DNA of 64,000 bases from Bradyrhizobium guangdongense (GCF_004114975.1 NZ_CP030052.1:372001-436000), one strand, 5' to 3'. Positions 26,239 through 35,772 are shown, numbered from the stretch's first letter. Numbers and translations are program-made. The notes: generated by a model not told the origin, from the sequence alone.

Positions 26239-26913
26239 ATGACTCGTTACTGCCTGCTCGGATTGCTGGTTCTTCTCGTGCTCCTCCCCTGCAGCAGCGC
26301 GAAGGCTCAGCCTGCGCTTCCCTCAGGGGTGTCGGAGATGGAGCTCTTCGGAACTGTGATCCGCAGCTCCAAATGGGACGTGAAGGAAATCCCGGTCTGC
26401 TGGGAAAACCTCAATCCTCATGACCAGAAATATGCAGAACTCGTCCGAAAAGCCGTGGCCGAGACCTGGGAAAGCGCAGCACAAGGAGGCGTTTGGTTCG
26501 CCAAGACCTGGCCTGCCTGTAAAGAGGGCGCAGCCGGCGTCCATGTGCGCATCGCCGACGAGGGCGCGCACACCGACGTCGTCGGCAAGTATCTCGATGG
26601 CAAGTCTTCGGGCATGACCTTGAATTTCAGCTTCAATCATTGGAGTAAAGGATGCATCAATAAGCGCGAATTCTGCATTCGTGCGGTCGCTGTCCACGAA
26701 TTCGGGCACGCGCTCGGCTTTACTCACGAGCAGAACCGCGACGATGCTCCGGAACAGTGCCGCAACGAGAAATTTTCAGGATCGGTCGGCGACTACAAAG
26801 TCACTAAATACGACCCCAATTCCATCATGAACTATTGTAATCCAGCATGGAACGGAAGCGGACAACTCAGCCCACTCGATATCGCAGCCGTCAGAACGTT
26901 TTATCCGTCCTGA
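26239..26913 (+). CDS. Secreted astacin-like zinc metalloprotease
   Basis: 224 aa. Signal peptide (CLLGLLVLLVLLPCSSAKAQ) with a cut after AKA. The metzincin zinc motif HEFGHALGFTHEQNR (third zinc His, then Glu) is at about 153-167. The Met-turn SIMNYCNP comes about 40 residues later. HExxHxxGFxHEQxR with SIMNY is the astacin (M12A) pattern, also seen in related bacterial M10/M12 enzymes. Four to six cysteines in the mature part suggest disulfides. Second gene of the secreted-hydrolase operon; its 3' end overlaps the start of the serine protease gene by 67 bp. Confidence 0.88.
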   Translation: MTRYCLLGLLVLLVLLPCSSAKAQPALPSGVSEMELFGTVIRSSKWDVKEIPVCWENLNPHDQKYAELVRKAVAETWESAAQGGVWFAKTWPACKEGAAGVHVRIADEGAHTDVVGKYLDGKSSGMTLNFSFNHWSKGCINKREFCIRAVAVHEFGHALGFTHEQNRDDAPEQCRNEKFSGSVGDYKVTKYDPNSIMNYCNPAWNGSGQLSPLDIAAVRTFYPS

Positions 26914-28088
26914 CCCTCGCCTTGCTCTTTGTCATCTCCGGGCAGGCGCTAGCCGATCGCGCCGCGGTGCAGATCGCCGCGCGCTATAACGTCAGGACTG
27001 TTCATGTCCAGTTTGTCGGCGTTATGTACAACGGCAAGCAGGAAGTCGGAGGCGGCTCCGGCCTTCTGATCGGCGACAACCTCGTGCTCACCAACAGCCA
27101 TGTGGTCGGACGCGAGGAAAACTACAAGAGCTTTGAGGTCGATGCTCGCCTTGGCTCGCGCAACGCAAACCCAATCAAAGTCAGCGCGATTCACCGCGAC
27201 GACGCCAACGATCTTGCCCTTCTCGAGTTGGCCCAGCCGGCCAGCAACAGCGGCGGAGCATCGCGCTGCCCAATGCCGGTCATCAATGAAAGCCAGCAGG
27301 CCCCAATGGGAACCCAACTCTATCTGCTCGGCTATCCCCTCGACCTGGATCTGAGCATATCGAGCGGCCTGATCAGCAATCAAACCAGCCCAAATGGGCG
27401 CTGGCAAACCGATACTGTCATGAACGTCGGCAACAGCGGAGGTCCCGCGTTCAACGAGTTCGGCGCGCTCCTCGGTATCGCTGTCGGCGGCATCGTCAAA
27501 TGGAACGATGCCCAGGTCAACGGAGTGAATTTCATCATTCCTGCCACGGTCATAGCCGCGAGTCCGCTCTACAAGCTGATTGCGGCTATCCCCCAACCAT
27601 CCGTCTGCTGGACCAAATGGGTCGACACTACAATCTCATTCGAGAACTGGAGCAAGCTCAACTCGACCCATGTGCAGACGCAAGCCAATCAGGGCGTGAA
27701 AATTCCCGAGATCCTGGCCGGCGCGCTTCACACGTTGCTTCCAGAAGACCGGCGGCTCATCGTCAATGTTCCGCTATCGCAACTCGTCGAGCTCAAGCAG
27801 ATCGAGCGCTCATACACCGTCGACAAGACCAAGGATGATCATCCCGTCGTGTTTGCCGAGCATTCGGCCGACTACGCCGAGACGTTCCCAGCCGAGCCGG
27901 GCTACCGTATCACCGGCTGCTCCTGGCATGTCGAGACGGCAAACGGAGCCGGCAACATTGCTTGCGCCATCAACGATGGCGGTGCAGAGGCGCGCTTCAC
28001 CTACAAGCTGACCAGTGGACCCGCCGTCGATCGGTACCGTGGATGGCTCGGTGCTACCGTCAATCTATCTCAAGTTCTTGCGAAGTAA
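26847..28088 (+). CDS. Secreted trypsin-like (S1/V8-type) serine protease
   Basis: 413 aa. The N-terminus is a long basic stretch plus a hydrophobic core (NVLSVLTLALLFVISGQALA), a signal peptide cut near residue 36. The catalytic triad is visible: His in NLVLTNSHVVGRE, Asp in HRDDANDLALLEL, and Ser in MNVGNSGGPAFNEFG. The protease domain ends at about residue 250; the C-terminal about 160 residues are an unidentified domain. No PDZ domain, so it is not DegP. The ATG at 26847 lies inside the metalloprotease gene; no better downstream start precedes the hydrophobic core. Third gene of the operon. Confidence 0.87.
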   Translation: MERKRTTQPTRYRSRQNVLSVLTLALLFVISGQALADRAAVQIAARYNVRTVHVQFVGVMYNGKQEVGGGSGLLIGDNLVLTNSHVVGREENYKSFEVDARLGSRNANPIKVSAIHRDDANDLALLELAQPASNSGGASRCPMPVINESQQAPMGTQLYLLGYPLDLDLSISSGLISNQTSPNGRWQTDTVMNVGNSGGPAFNEFGALLGIAVGGIVKWNDAQVNGVNFIIPATVIAASPLYKLIAAIPQPSVCWTKWVDTTISFENWSKLNSTHVQTQANQGVKIPEILAGALHTLLPEDRRLIVNVPLSQLVELKQIERSYTVDKTKDDHPVVFAEHSADYAETFPAEPGYRITGCSWHVETANGAGNIACAINDGGAEARFTYKLTSGPAVDRYRGWLGATVNLSQVLAK

Positions 28089-28100
28089 GGAGGAGGGGCC

Positions 28101-29450
28101 ATGGTCGTCTCGACATTGCGAGCCGATTCTTCAAATGCGCTGCACTGGCTCTCGTCGTTCCGGCAGCTCCGCGCGGCTTTAATTGCTCTGGTCTGCATGT
28201 TTGTCGTCGGCTGCGCTCATCAAGCACCTATCTCGAGACCGTCAAAGCCCCAAGCCCAAAACACGCATCAGCACCACGGGCGTGCATTGACAGGATATCA
28301 CCATCATGCCGCAAGGTATTACGGCCCGAGGTATTATGGTCCGAGACGCCATGATTATGGCTATCATCGCCCCACAACGGGTGAGGCAAGTGAGGAAGCA
28401 CCTCCCGAGAAACCGACGCCAACTGGCGCCGAGGCTCCCAACAAGCCCGCCATCAAGGGCTTGGTGCCCGTTTATTTTGCGACCAACCGCGAGGTGATGG
28501 GAGGCCCGAATCTGCAGCTGAAACAGATCACCTATGATCGTTCGGCCACGAATACCTATGGCTGCGTGACTGTGAGCATACCGATCGTTCACAAGATGGG
28601 CGAAGTCGAAACGCCAAAGACATATCTGTACGGCATTTGGACAGAGGCCGAGCAGGACGGAAAGCACTTTCGAATCCAGACTCTATCGAAGCTCTCACGA
28701 GAGGAGTTTGCCTCCGCGATCGCCAATCCTGCCGACAGCCTGATGCTGTTCGTCCATGGCTACAATGTTCCTTTCTCGGATGCAGCGTTCAAGGCCGCTC
28801 AGATTGCCTTCGATGCAAATTACAAGGGCCGCGTCATGATTTATTCCTGGCCCTCGAAAGGCGGGTTGGCGGATTACGATTACGACCGCGAAAGTGCTTT
28901 GCATGCCACCGATGGATTGTTCGATCTTCTCAAGCTCATCAAGACGGAGGGGAACGTTTCGCGGATCATCCTGATCGCACACAGCCTTGGCAGCGAAGTG
29001 GTATTGGGCGCCTTGCAGCAGGCAGCGCTGAGCCAAACAGCGCTTGGCATTACCGAGCTGATTTTCGCAGCACCCGACGTCGACCGTGACCTCTATCTGG
29101 AGCGGGCTAACCAGATCAAAGCGGCCGCGGGTGCGGTGACCGTGTACGCCTCGTCAACTGATCTGGCTCTGCTCGCCTCGATGAAGAAGGCGCAGTCGAA
29201 ATCGCGAATGGGCTATGTGACTAAGAGCGGTCCAACTCTCGTCTCGGGCATCGAGACGATCGATGTCTCTGCGGTCGGAAGCGAAATGTTCGCGCTCAAT
29301 CATAGTACCTATTCAACGAGCCGGGCGGTCCTCGACGATATCGGCCGGATCATCTCCTCATCTAGCCACCTCAAGCCACCGCAGCGGACCCCAACTTTGC
29401 GCTCGATGCCTAACGAGCTCAACGCGACCTATTGGATGTATCCTTACTAG
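28101..29450 (+). CDS. Alpha/beta-hydrolase lipoprotein, DUF900 family
   Basis: 449 aa. Signal with lipobox (LIALVCMFVVGCAHQ, Cys at about 38), then a His/Tyr-rich linker (HHHAARYYGPRYYGPRRHDY). The DUF900 hydrolase domain has VPVYFATNRE, LMLFVHGYNVPFSDAAF, VMIYSWPSKG and the nucleophile elbow IAHSLGSEVVL with catalytic Ser. The acid is probably Asp in FAAPDVDRD and the base His in FALNHSTYS. It is probably an esterase or lipase on the outer or inner membrane. Last gene of the operon, 12 bp after the serine protease gene with AAGGAGGAGG as ribosome-binding site. Confidence 0.88.
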   Translation: MVVSTLRADSSNALHWLSSFRQLRAALIALVCMFVVGCAHQAPISRPSKPQAQNTHQHHGRALTGYHHHAARYYGPRYYGPRRHDYGYHRPTTGEASEEAPPEKPTPTGAEAPNKPAIKGLVPVYFATNREVMGGPNLQLKQITYDRSATNTYGCVTVSIPIVHKMGEVETPKTYLYGIWTEAEQDGKHFRIQTLSKLSREEFASAIANPADSLMLFVHGYNVPFSDAAFKAAQIAFDANYKGRVMIYSWPSKGGLADYDYDRESALHATDGLFDLLKLIKTEGNVSRIILIAHSLGSEVVLGALQQAALSQTALGITELIFAAPDVDRDLYLERANQIKAAAGAVTVYASSTDLALLASMKKAQSKSRMGYVTKSGPTLVSGIETIDVSAVGSEMFALNHSTYSTSRAVLDDIGRIISSSSHLKPPQRTPTLRSMPNELNATYWMYPY

Positions 29451-29513
29451 TCATCTGGAACGCAAGTTCATCACATTAGTTGATGGCTCGAATCTTTGTA
29501 GAGGAGAGCGCTT

Positions 29514-30619
29514 GTGGGGAATGCAGGTGTGAGAGGCCGGCCGATCGCGCCGTTAGTGCTCAGTCCGCAGGAGCGCACGTACCTAGAGAGGCAAGTTCGT
29601 CGTCATCGTGTCGCGCGGTGCTATCTGAGCGATGCCGCGCGATCCTGCGATGTGCGGATGGCCTGCCAAGCAAGTCTGTGGCTGCTGAACTCGGCATCCA
29701 TGAACACACCGTTGGCAAGTGGCGCCGTCGGTTTTTTTAGAAGGATCGCTGTGATGGCCTGCTTGATGAAGCCCGCCCGAGCCGCCCTCGCACCATCGAC
29801 GACGATCAGGTTGCTGAGGTAATCGAGCGGACATTGCGTACGACGCCGGCCGACGCGACGCACTGGTTGATCCGCTCGATGGCTGCGGAAACTGGCTTTT
29901 CCCACACCACGATCCGCCGAATGTGGTCGGCGTTCAGCTTGCAACCGCACCGTAGCCAGACATTCAAGTTGTCGAGCGATCCACTGTTCGTCGACAAGGT
30001 ACATTGTCGGCCTTTATCTATCCCCACCGAACCGAGCCGTTGTCCTCAGCGTTGATGAGAAAGCCAGATCCTGGCACTCGATCGCGAGCAGCCGGTCTTG
30101 CCGATGATGCCTGGGATGCCAGAACGTCGCACGCACAGTTATGTGCGACATGGCACGACCACACTGTTTGCCGCGCTCGATGTCGCTTCCGGCTTTGTCA
30201 TTGGCAAATGCTACAAGCGTCATCGGGCGGTCGAGTTCTTGAAGTTCCTCAAGGAAATCGACGCTCAAATCCCCGAGGGGCTTGCGGTCCACATCGTCAT
30301 GGACAACTACGCCACCCACAAGACACCTAAGATCAAGGCGTGGCTCGCTCGCCGGCCGCACAACCATGTCCACTTTACGCCGACTTCCGCGTCATGGATC
30401 AATCAGAACGAGCGCTGGTTCGCTGAACTCACCAGAAAGCAGATCCAGCGAGGTGTTCACACCTCCGTCAGACAGCTCGAGGCCGACATCCGTACCTTCA
30501 TCGAACTGCACAACAATAACCCGAGGCCCTTCAAATGGACCAAGTCTGCAGACCAGATCTTGGCTTCCGTCAAACGCTTCTGCCACAAAGCCCAGCAGAC
30601 TTTATGCGGCGAACTTTAG
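29514..30619 (+). pseudogene. IS630-family transposase, degraded
   Basis: Pieces of one transposase appear in shifting frames. They are: LVLSPQERTYLERQVRRHR; after a shift near 29600, SERCRAILRCADGLPSKSV and ELGIHEHTVGKWRRRF; a TAG at 29738; then the same frame with LLDEARPSRPRTIDDDQVAE; shifts near 30000 and 30070; and finally the intact DDE part. DDE motifs: VDEK, VMDNYATHK and SWINQNERWF. At least three frameshifts and one nonsense codon mean it is dead. It separates the secreted-hydrolase operon from the HipA/HipB-like pair. Element ends were not resolved. Confidence 0.88.
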
Positions 30620-31168
30620 ATTCACGTGACTAGGGGGGCGTGCGCATTAATCCTCGTTGATGTGCGGCTCGTTCCTATTTCGAAGCCTTTATGTAACGGC
30701 AGCAAATGTCGCGCAGCTTTCGCGGAATCGAGCAGTCTTGCACGATAGTGAGAAGCGGGCCGTGGTGAGATCGGGGACCGTACATGCATGCGCCCGGGAA
30801 GACCACAGTTTGGATCGGGATAGCGCGCATCTCGTCGTACGAGTGCCGCTTACTCAGTTGATGGTAAAAGTCCGTTCGGGCTTTTGATGTTTGAGCGTGC
30901 GACGCTCCATCATAACAGCCAGCCTTTGCGCTTTTTAGGTCTTGCCGAAGGAGGCGCCCTCTGGGTCCTCTGGCCGGGTCCGCTCTTCAGCATGAAGCCC
31001 ATCAGAATGAGAGCTGAATACAGGGCTGCGCCGTCACCGCACTTGATCGCGGGGCGAGCATCTCTGAGGGGCCGCTCAGTCCGTGGTGGCGGCGCAAAGA
31101 TCCGGCAGGCCAAAAGCATGATGGGCAACGACTGCAGTGTCCGAACGGATCCTCCGCTATTAATACTT
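30620..31168. other. No gene recognised
   Basis: About 550 bp between the IS630 remnant and the hipA control region. Short open frames on both strands lack motifs. It may include the right end of the IS630 element. Confidence 0.45.
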
Positions 31169-31223
31169 CCATTATAATGGGTTGATTCTTGAGCTCACCT
31201 GCCATATACATCCCTAAAGGGAT
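31169..31223 (+). promoter_or_regulatory. Two palindromes in front of hipA-like gene (probable operators)
   Basis: A perfect 12-bp palindrome CCATTATAATGG at 31169-31180 and the dyad ATCCC-TAAA-GGGAT at 31210-31223. The second covers the ribosome-binding site AAAGGGA just before ATG 31230 and resembles HipB boxes (TATCC-N8-GGATA) with shorter spacing. Autorepression by the HipB-like protein is inferred. Confidence 0.5.
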
Positions 31224-31229
31224 TTGTAA

Positions 31230-32561
31230 ATGGACCTGACTGTAGAAACTTTCATAGAAGGCACGTGGCACGAGGCGGCCATTGTCAACTTGGAAGCCCC
31301 CGAAAAGGGCTACACGACGCCTTCCAGAACTAGCTACGAAATGGGCTATTTTGCCAAGTTCGGCGCCATTCCATTTGCGGAAGACCGTCCCCTTAAAGGC
31401 GTACATGCTTACTCGATCAACGCCCCAGTCGATCTGGTGGATCGCGCAGCAAGCACCTGGCCAGCTTTTCTACTGGACCTAATTCCTCAAGGTCACCACG
31501 CCGAGAGGATCGCGCGATTTCTGAACCTTCCGGTCGAGGCGCCTTCTACCCAAGTCCATCTTCTCATGAGAGCTGCGAGTTCTCCCGTCGGCAATATTCG
31601 CATCAAAGAAGCATATGATCAGGAGGTCGAACGTCTTCAGGACATATCGGTCGCGGGAATCACTATGGAAGAAATTCTCGATCGGAGCGATGCGTTTCTC
31701 GAAGTTGCTGATCGCTTTTCCTTGCTTGCCTCGGGTTCGAGTGGGCTGCAAGGTGACTGGCCCAAGGTGTCACTGACTCGCTCCCGAGACGGACTTTGGT
31801 ATCCGAATTCGATGGTCCCGGACGCGGACGCCCTCGAATTTATCATCGTAAAGCTTCTGCGTAGTGATGAGCCGGTGGATCAGCGGATCCTGGAGTCTGA
31901 ATCGGGCTATTCGGTGGTCGCAAAAGAGTTTGGCGTCAACGTCGAACGCACGAGCACCTACGGCAATGGTGTGCTTGTCATTCCACGGTTTGACCGCAGG
32001 GTGACGTCGGGTGGTCTAATCCGCTACGGACAAGAGAGTCTGGTCTCTGCGATTGGCGTTGCGGAGTTTGCATTTCAGAGCAGGCACGAAACTTATCTGA
32101 AAACAATCCAACAGGTCTCGTCGTGTCCGCTGGAGGACACGACGGAGTATCTGCTGCGAGATGTCTTGAACCTGGCTATGGGCAATCCCGATAATCATGG
32201 TCGAAACGCCGCGCTTAGAAAATTCCCGGATGGAAGCATACGTCTCGCCCCCTTGTTCGATTTCGCACCAATGAAGATCGCGACAGCGGGCATCGTCCGT
32301 TCCACAAGGTGGGGGTGCATGCTCGATGGTGGAGGACAGGACACCAATCCTGATTGGAGGCTCGTCTGTGAGACAGTTTCTAGCCCCAAGGTGCCCGCCC
32401 ACAAATTGATGTCCGCTTTGGCAGCTAAGGAAGATCTTCTCCGGGCCCTTCCAGAGATTGCAAGAAAGTGCGGCGTGCCGGTCTCCGTCGTGACGAATGC
32501 AATCATTCGCAACGAAGATATGGCGAACGGTGTTGCCAAACTGCGCAATGTGACAGATTAG
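31230..32561 (+). CDS. hipA: HipA-like serine/threonine kinase toxin
   Basis: 443 aa, normal HipA length. The N-terminal domain precedes a kinase fold: LASGSSGLQGDWPKVSLT (ATP/Gly-rich region), EFIIVKLL (lysine strand), VLVIPRFDRR, catalytic loop MGNPDNHGRNAAL and metal-binding APLFDFAPM. HipA kinases inactivate glutamyl-tRNA synthetase or related targets and cause persistence; the target here is unknown. It precedes hipB, the reverse of the E. coli order, and is 9 bp from it. The kinase motifs look intact. Confidence 0.85.
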   Translation: MDLTVETFIEGTWHEAAIVNLEAPEKGYTTPSRTSYEMGYFAKFGAIPFAEDRPLKGVHAYSINAPVDLVDRAASTWPAFLLDLIPQGHHAERIARFLNLPVEAPSTQVHLLMRAASSPVGNIRIKEAYDQEVERLQDISVAGITMEEILDRSDAFLEVADRFSLLASGSSGLQGDWPKVSLTRSRDGLWYPNSMVPDADALEFIIVKLLRSDEPVDQRILESESGYSVVAKEFGVNVERTSTYGNGVLVIPRFDRRVTSGGLIRYGQESLVSAIGVAEFAFQSRHETYLKTIQQVSSCPLEDTTEYLLRDVLNLAMGNPDNHGRNAALRKFPDGSIRLAPLFDFAPMKIATAGIVRSTRWGCMLDGGGQDTNPDWRLVCETVSSPKVPAHKLMSALAAKEDLLRALPEIARKCGVPVSVVTNAIIRNEDMANGVAKLRNVTD

Positions 32562-32570
32562 GCGAGCCTC

Positions 32571-32897
32571 ATGGCCAGATGGCGTAAACCTACGAAAGAG
32601 GAGATCCGAGATCGTCGCGCCGCAATTGCAGCCAAAGCGCGCGCGGGTACTCTCCGCTTGCCGGAGGCTGTCGCCGAGATGCGTCAAGCCCTCGGGCTCA
32701 CCCAGATTGAGTTCGCCCGACTGTTTAAGCTGACACCGCGCCAAGTCGCCGACATTGAAAGAGGAGCGGCCAATCCTACTGCGCAAACGCTAGACAAAAT
32801 AGGTCGCGCATTCGGTTTCCAAATCGGCTTTATTCCGATCGCTGCTGGGGCGACAACGGCCTCTCGCGAAGATGAGAAATCTGCCGGGCCACATTGA
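32571..32897 (+). CDS. hipB: HipB-like HTH antitoxin
   Basis: 108 aa. The basic N-terminal helix (RWRKPTKEEIRDRRAAIAAK) is followed by an XRE helix-turn-helix (VAEMRQALGLTQIEFARLFK, LTPRQVADIERGAANPTAQT, LDKIGRAFGFQIGFIP). It is 9 bp downstream of hipA, so one transcript is likely. It should repress the operon at the palindromes upstream of hipA and bind the kinase. Confidence 0.82.
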   Translation: MARWRKPTKEEIRDRRAAIAAKARAGTLRLPEAVAEMRQALGLTQIEFARLFKLTPRQVADIERGAANPTAQTLDKIGRAFGFQIGFIPIAAGATTASREDEKSAGPH

Positions 32898-33496
32898 TGA
32901 TGAGCGCGTCTCGAACCGAATAGATTCTTCCGAATGGCCATTCGTGAGGAATCTCTTTGGCGTGTTCGCAAACGGTCCGTAATGCTCTGGAGTTTTGAGG
33001 AGGCGCAAATCCGGTACGCTGGTCTATTTCAAGATGACACTGCCGGTGTGCCGGGCGAGCCCTTGGCCGACCAAAGGAGCGACGCTGATCGCAAAAAACA
33101 GCGGCAAGAGGTTGCGTCGAAGTGCAATTCTGCGAGATCTTGGCCTCTTTTCATCCACCTTGGTCGCCTTCGAACATCTTCGGCCGGTCGGCTTCCCCGT
33201 GGCGTTGCTGCAAGATCTTCGTTCAAACTTGACTGGAGGACGAATGTCTTGAACTGAAGAACTGACCTCGTACCCAGGAGGACAATGTCATAATCTTGAG
33301 CCGTGGGGTTCACAAACAAAGACAGCGCTCCATATCCCCAGCGAAAGTCGCGAGGCTTTTCGCATAGGAGAGAAGCCGAGCCCGGGCTGGATGCGCGTTA
33401 AACCCAAGCTCGCTCCAAGAGATTCGTATCATCAAATGTCGTGGAATGCGTAACCATTTGCGTCTTTTCGTTTCCGCTAGCGTTCACCGGACGACA
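32898..33496. other. No gene recognised
   Basis: About 600 bp between hipB and the leuD1 end. Overlapping frames at 32934-33257 and 32995-33252 share weak coding-like content but no family was recognised; possible gene remnant. Confidence 0.4.
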
Positions 33497-33518
33497 GAGC
33501 CTTGAATTGCCAAGGCTC
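33497..33518 (-). terminator. Hairpin downstream of leuD1
   Basis: GAGCCTTG (33497-33504) pairs perfectly with CAAGGCTC (33511-33518), loop of 6 nt, 26 bp after the leuD1 stop. No T run follows on the minus strand, so termination strength is uncertain. Confidence 0.4.
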
Positions 33519-33544
33519 CCACCACGAAACTGACGTCATCAGCT

Positions 33545-34179
33545 CTACGGCGATCGGCCAAAAGATGACGTGGGGCGACGCATCCATGGCCGCGCGACCC
33601 CGTCGAAGGCCTCGAATGCGTCGATATCGCTGACATAACGCAGCGTCAGCTGGATATCGTCGAGCCCTTCAAGCAATGCTGTCCGACGCGAAGGCGACAC
33701 GACAAACGGTATCGATAGCGAACACGACATCCTGATCTCACATCGCTCAAGATCGACCTTAATTTCACGCCCGGGGTCTTTCGCAAGCGCGCCTAGGATT
33801 TGCTCATAGTCGGCTTTGGGCAATGTGATCGGAAGAACGCCATTCTTGAAGCAGTTCTCGAAGAATATTTCCCCGAAGCTCTCGCGATAACGCAGCGAAT
33901 ACCAAATTGCTTCAGCGCCCAGACTGCTGCTTCTCGCGAGCTGCCGCAGCCAAAGTTATCGCCTGCCACGAGGATCGAGCTGCTCCGAAATGGCGGAATA
34001 TTCAGCACAAAGTCGGCGCGTTCGGATCCGTCGTCCTGAAATCGGCTGTTGGCGAACAGGGCCTTACCCAAATTAGCGTTCGCAGAACGCATGAAGCGGG
34101 CAGGGATAATTGCATCTGTATCAATATTCGGGTCCGCCAGCACTGCGGCGACACCTTCCAACGTCACAAACTTTTCCAT
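33545..34179 (-). pseudogene. LeuD-type hydratase small subunit, frameshifted (copy 1)
   Basis: From ATG 34179: [59 protein letters not shown], then a frameshift near 33884. In the next frame the sequence continues [29 protein letters not shown] and ALLEGLDDIQLTLRY to 33545. One missing base (AGAGCTTC for an expected AGAAGCTTC) explains it. Swivelling small subunit of an aconitase-type hydratase, partner of the LeuC gene 9 bp upstream. Unless the shift is an assembly error, this copy makes no functional heterodimer. Confidence 0.85.
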
Positions 34180-34188
34180 TTGCCGCCT

Positions 34189-35601
34189 CTATGCGTGCGC
34201 GAGCTTGCGAACGTCGGTGATGACACCCGTCACGGCGGCCGCCGCCACCGATGCCGGACTTGCAAGATGCGTGCGGCTATTTGGTCCTTGGCGATGCTCG
34301 AAGTTGCGATTAGAGGTCGCCATGCAGCGCTCACCTGGCGCGACTTGGTCGTCGTTGATCCCCAGACACATTGAACACCCGGCCTCTCTCCAGTCGAAGC
34401 CTGCATCGAGAAATACTTTGTTTAGACCGAGGGCCTCAGCCGCGCGCTTGACCGACGTCGATCCAGGCACAACCAGCGCCCGCACGCCTTTGGCGACCTT
34501 GCGCCCCTTGACGATGGCCGCTGCCGCCTGAAGGTCCGATAGGCGGCTGTTGGTGCAGGATCCAATGAAGGCGACGTTGATCGGAATGCCTTCAAGAGGC
34601 TGATTAGGTTTGAGGCCGATATAGTGCAGCGCCTGCTCCGCCATGGCGCGACGGACAGGATCGCCAATCAACACGGGATCTGGGATGTTTTCGTCGATAC
34701 CTACGACATCGCCAGGTGTTGTCCCCCACGTCACCTGGGGGGCAATCTCGCTACAGTTAACCCTGATTTCCTTGTCGAAGAGAGCTTGCTCGTCTGTGTT
34801 AAGAGTGCGCCACTGATCTAATGCGGCCTGCCAATGCGCACCTTTGGGAGCATAGTCGCGGCCAGCGATATATTCATACGTGGTATCGTCCGGCCCGATC
34901 ATGCCAGCACGTCCACCAAATTCAATGGACATGTTGCAGATCGTCATCCTGCCTTCCATGGACATCGCACGAATGACGGGTCCGCAATATTCGATGGCAT
35001 ATCCGCGCGCCGCCTGTGTTCCCTCTTTGCCGATCAAGTAAAGTATGAGGTCCTTGGCACAGACATCCTTTCCCAGACGTCCGGCGAACGTCACCCGTAG
35101 CGCCTTTGGCTTGCGCTGAAGTACGGTTTGGGTTGCTAGAACGTGCTCGACATCGCTTGTGCCAAAACCCCACGCATAGGCACCGAGCGCGCCATTTGTT
35201 GGTGTATGGCTGTCTGCGCAAACAACAGTCATCCCTGGCGTGATAAGCCCGAGCTCCGGCGCCACGACGTGTTCGATACCCTGCCTGGCATCAGCCAAGT
35301 CAAACAGCTCAATTCCGTGTTCGCTGCAGTTCCGTTCCATCAAGGTGATTAGCTCGCGCCCCTCGGGGTTCGAATCGACCGTGCGCCCAGGACGTGTCGA
35401 AACGATGTGATCCGTGACACCGAAAGTGAGATCAGGTCGACGCACAGATCGCGAGGCGCGCCGTAGCCCATCAAATGCTTGTCCGCTCGCCGATTCCTGG
35501 ATGATGTGGCGATCGACATAGAGCAAGAAGACGCCGTCACCCATTTCCCGGATGACATGACTGTTCCAGATCTTTTCAAAGATAGACCGCGGTTGGATCA
35601 T
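34189..35601 (-). CDS. LeuC-type (aconitase-family) hydratase large subunit, copy 1
   Basis: 470 aa from ATG 35601 (MIQPRSIFEKIWNSH); an upstream ATG at 35628 is less likely. It carries a 4Fe-4S cluster: the cysteines are in FIGSCTNSR and in AGCSMC. Other motifs: VDRHIIQE, VCADSHTPTNGALGAYAWGF, ICNMSIEFGGRAGMI, TSNRNFEHRQG and HLASPASVAAAAVTG. The family contains isopropylmalate isomerase, maleate/citraconate hydratase and dimethylmaleate hydratase. Location in a catabolic cluster with an aldolase upstream suggests a maleate- or citraconate-type hydratase rather than leucine synthesis. Copy 2 is at 47064-48473. Regulatory motif A lies about 100 bp upstream. Confidence 0.88.
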   Translation of the reverse strand: MIQPRSIFEKIWNSHVIREMGDGVFLLYVDRHIIQESASGQAFDGLRRASRSVRRPDLTFGVTDHIVSTRPGRTVDSNPEGRELITLMERNCSEHGIELFDLADARQGIEHVVAPELGLITPGMTVVCADSHTPTNGALGAYAWGFGTSDVEHVLATQTVLQRKPKALRVTFAGRLGKDVCAKDLILYLIGKEGTQAARGYAIEYCGPVIRAMSMEGRMTICNMSIEFGGRAGMIGPDDTTYEYIAGRDYAPKGAHWQAALDQWRTLNTDEQALFDKEIRVNCSEIAPQVTWGTTPGDVVGIDENIPDPVLIGDPVRRAMAEQALHYIGLKPNQPLEGIPINVAFIGSCTNSRLSDLQAAAAIVKGRKVAKGVRALVVPGSTSVKRAAEALGLNKVFLDAGFDWREAGCSMCLGINDDQVAPGERCMATSNRNFEHRQGPNSRTHLASPASVAAAAVTGVITDVRKLAHA

Positions 35602-35701
35602 GTTACACCATGGCCGAGTTGCTCCCACGCTAAGAGCGGGTAGGCTTCACGCCAATTGCGTGATCGGCGACACCGGTCTTGATGCAGGAGGAGCTCGTCG
35701 A

Positions 35702-35718
35702 CTAGTAAGAAATTGCAA
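35702..35718 (-). promoter_or_regulatory. Shared regulatory motif, site A (before leuC1)
   Basis: CTAGTAAGAAATTGCAA on the plus strand, so TTGCAATTTCTTACTAG in the direction of leuC1, ending about 100 bp from its start. It is 16/17 identical to site B (45143-45159) and close to C, D and E. It probably binds a common regulator. Confidence 0.6.
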
Positions 35719-35772
35719 TTTCGAGCGGATGAGGGCTTATGGTCCGGTCGCCCACTTTTTGATATTTAGTCC

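Noticed and set aside
29732..29745. Run of seven T in the IS630 gene as a programmed frameshift site
   Set aside because: The reading frame before and after the run is the same and is interrupted by TAG; other shifts elsewhere show ordinary decay.
30910..31128. Small minus-strand frame before hipA
   Set aside because: No family match and an equally open complementary frame on the plus strand; likely chance in GC-rich DNA.
34189..35601. Assignment of either LeuC as leucine-biosynthetic isopropylmalate isomerase
   Set aside because: Both lie in catabolic surroundings with no leuA or leuB, and there are two copies, one with a broken partner; but the reaction cannot be fixed from sequence.
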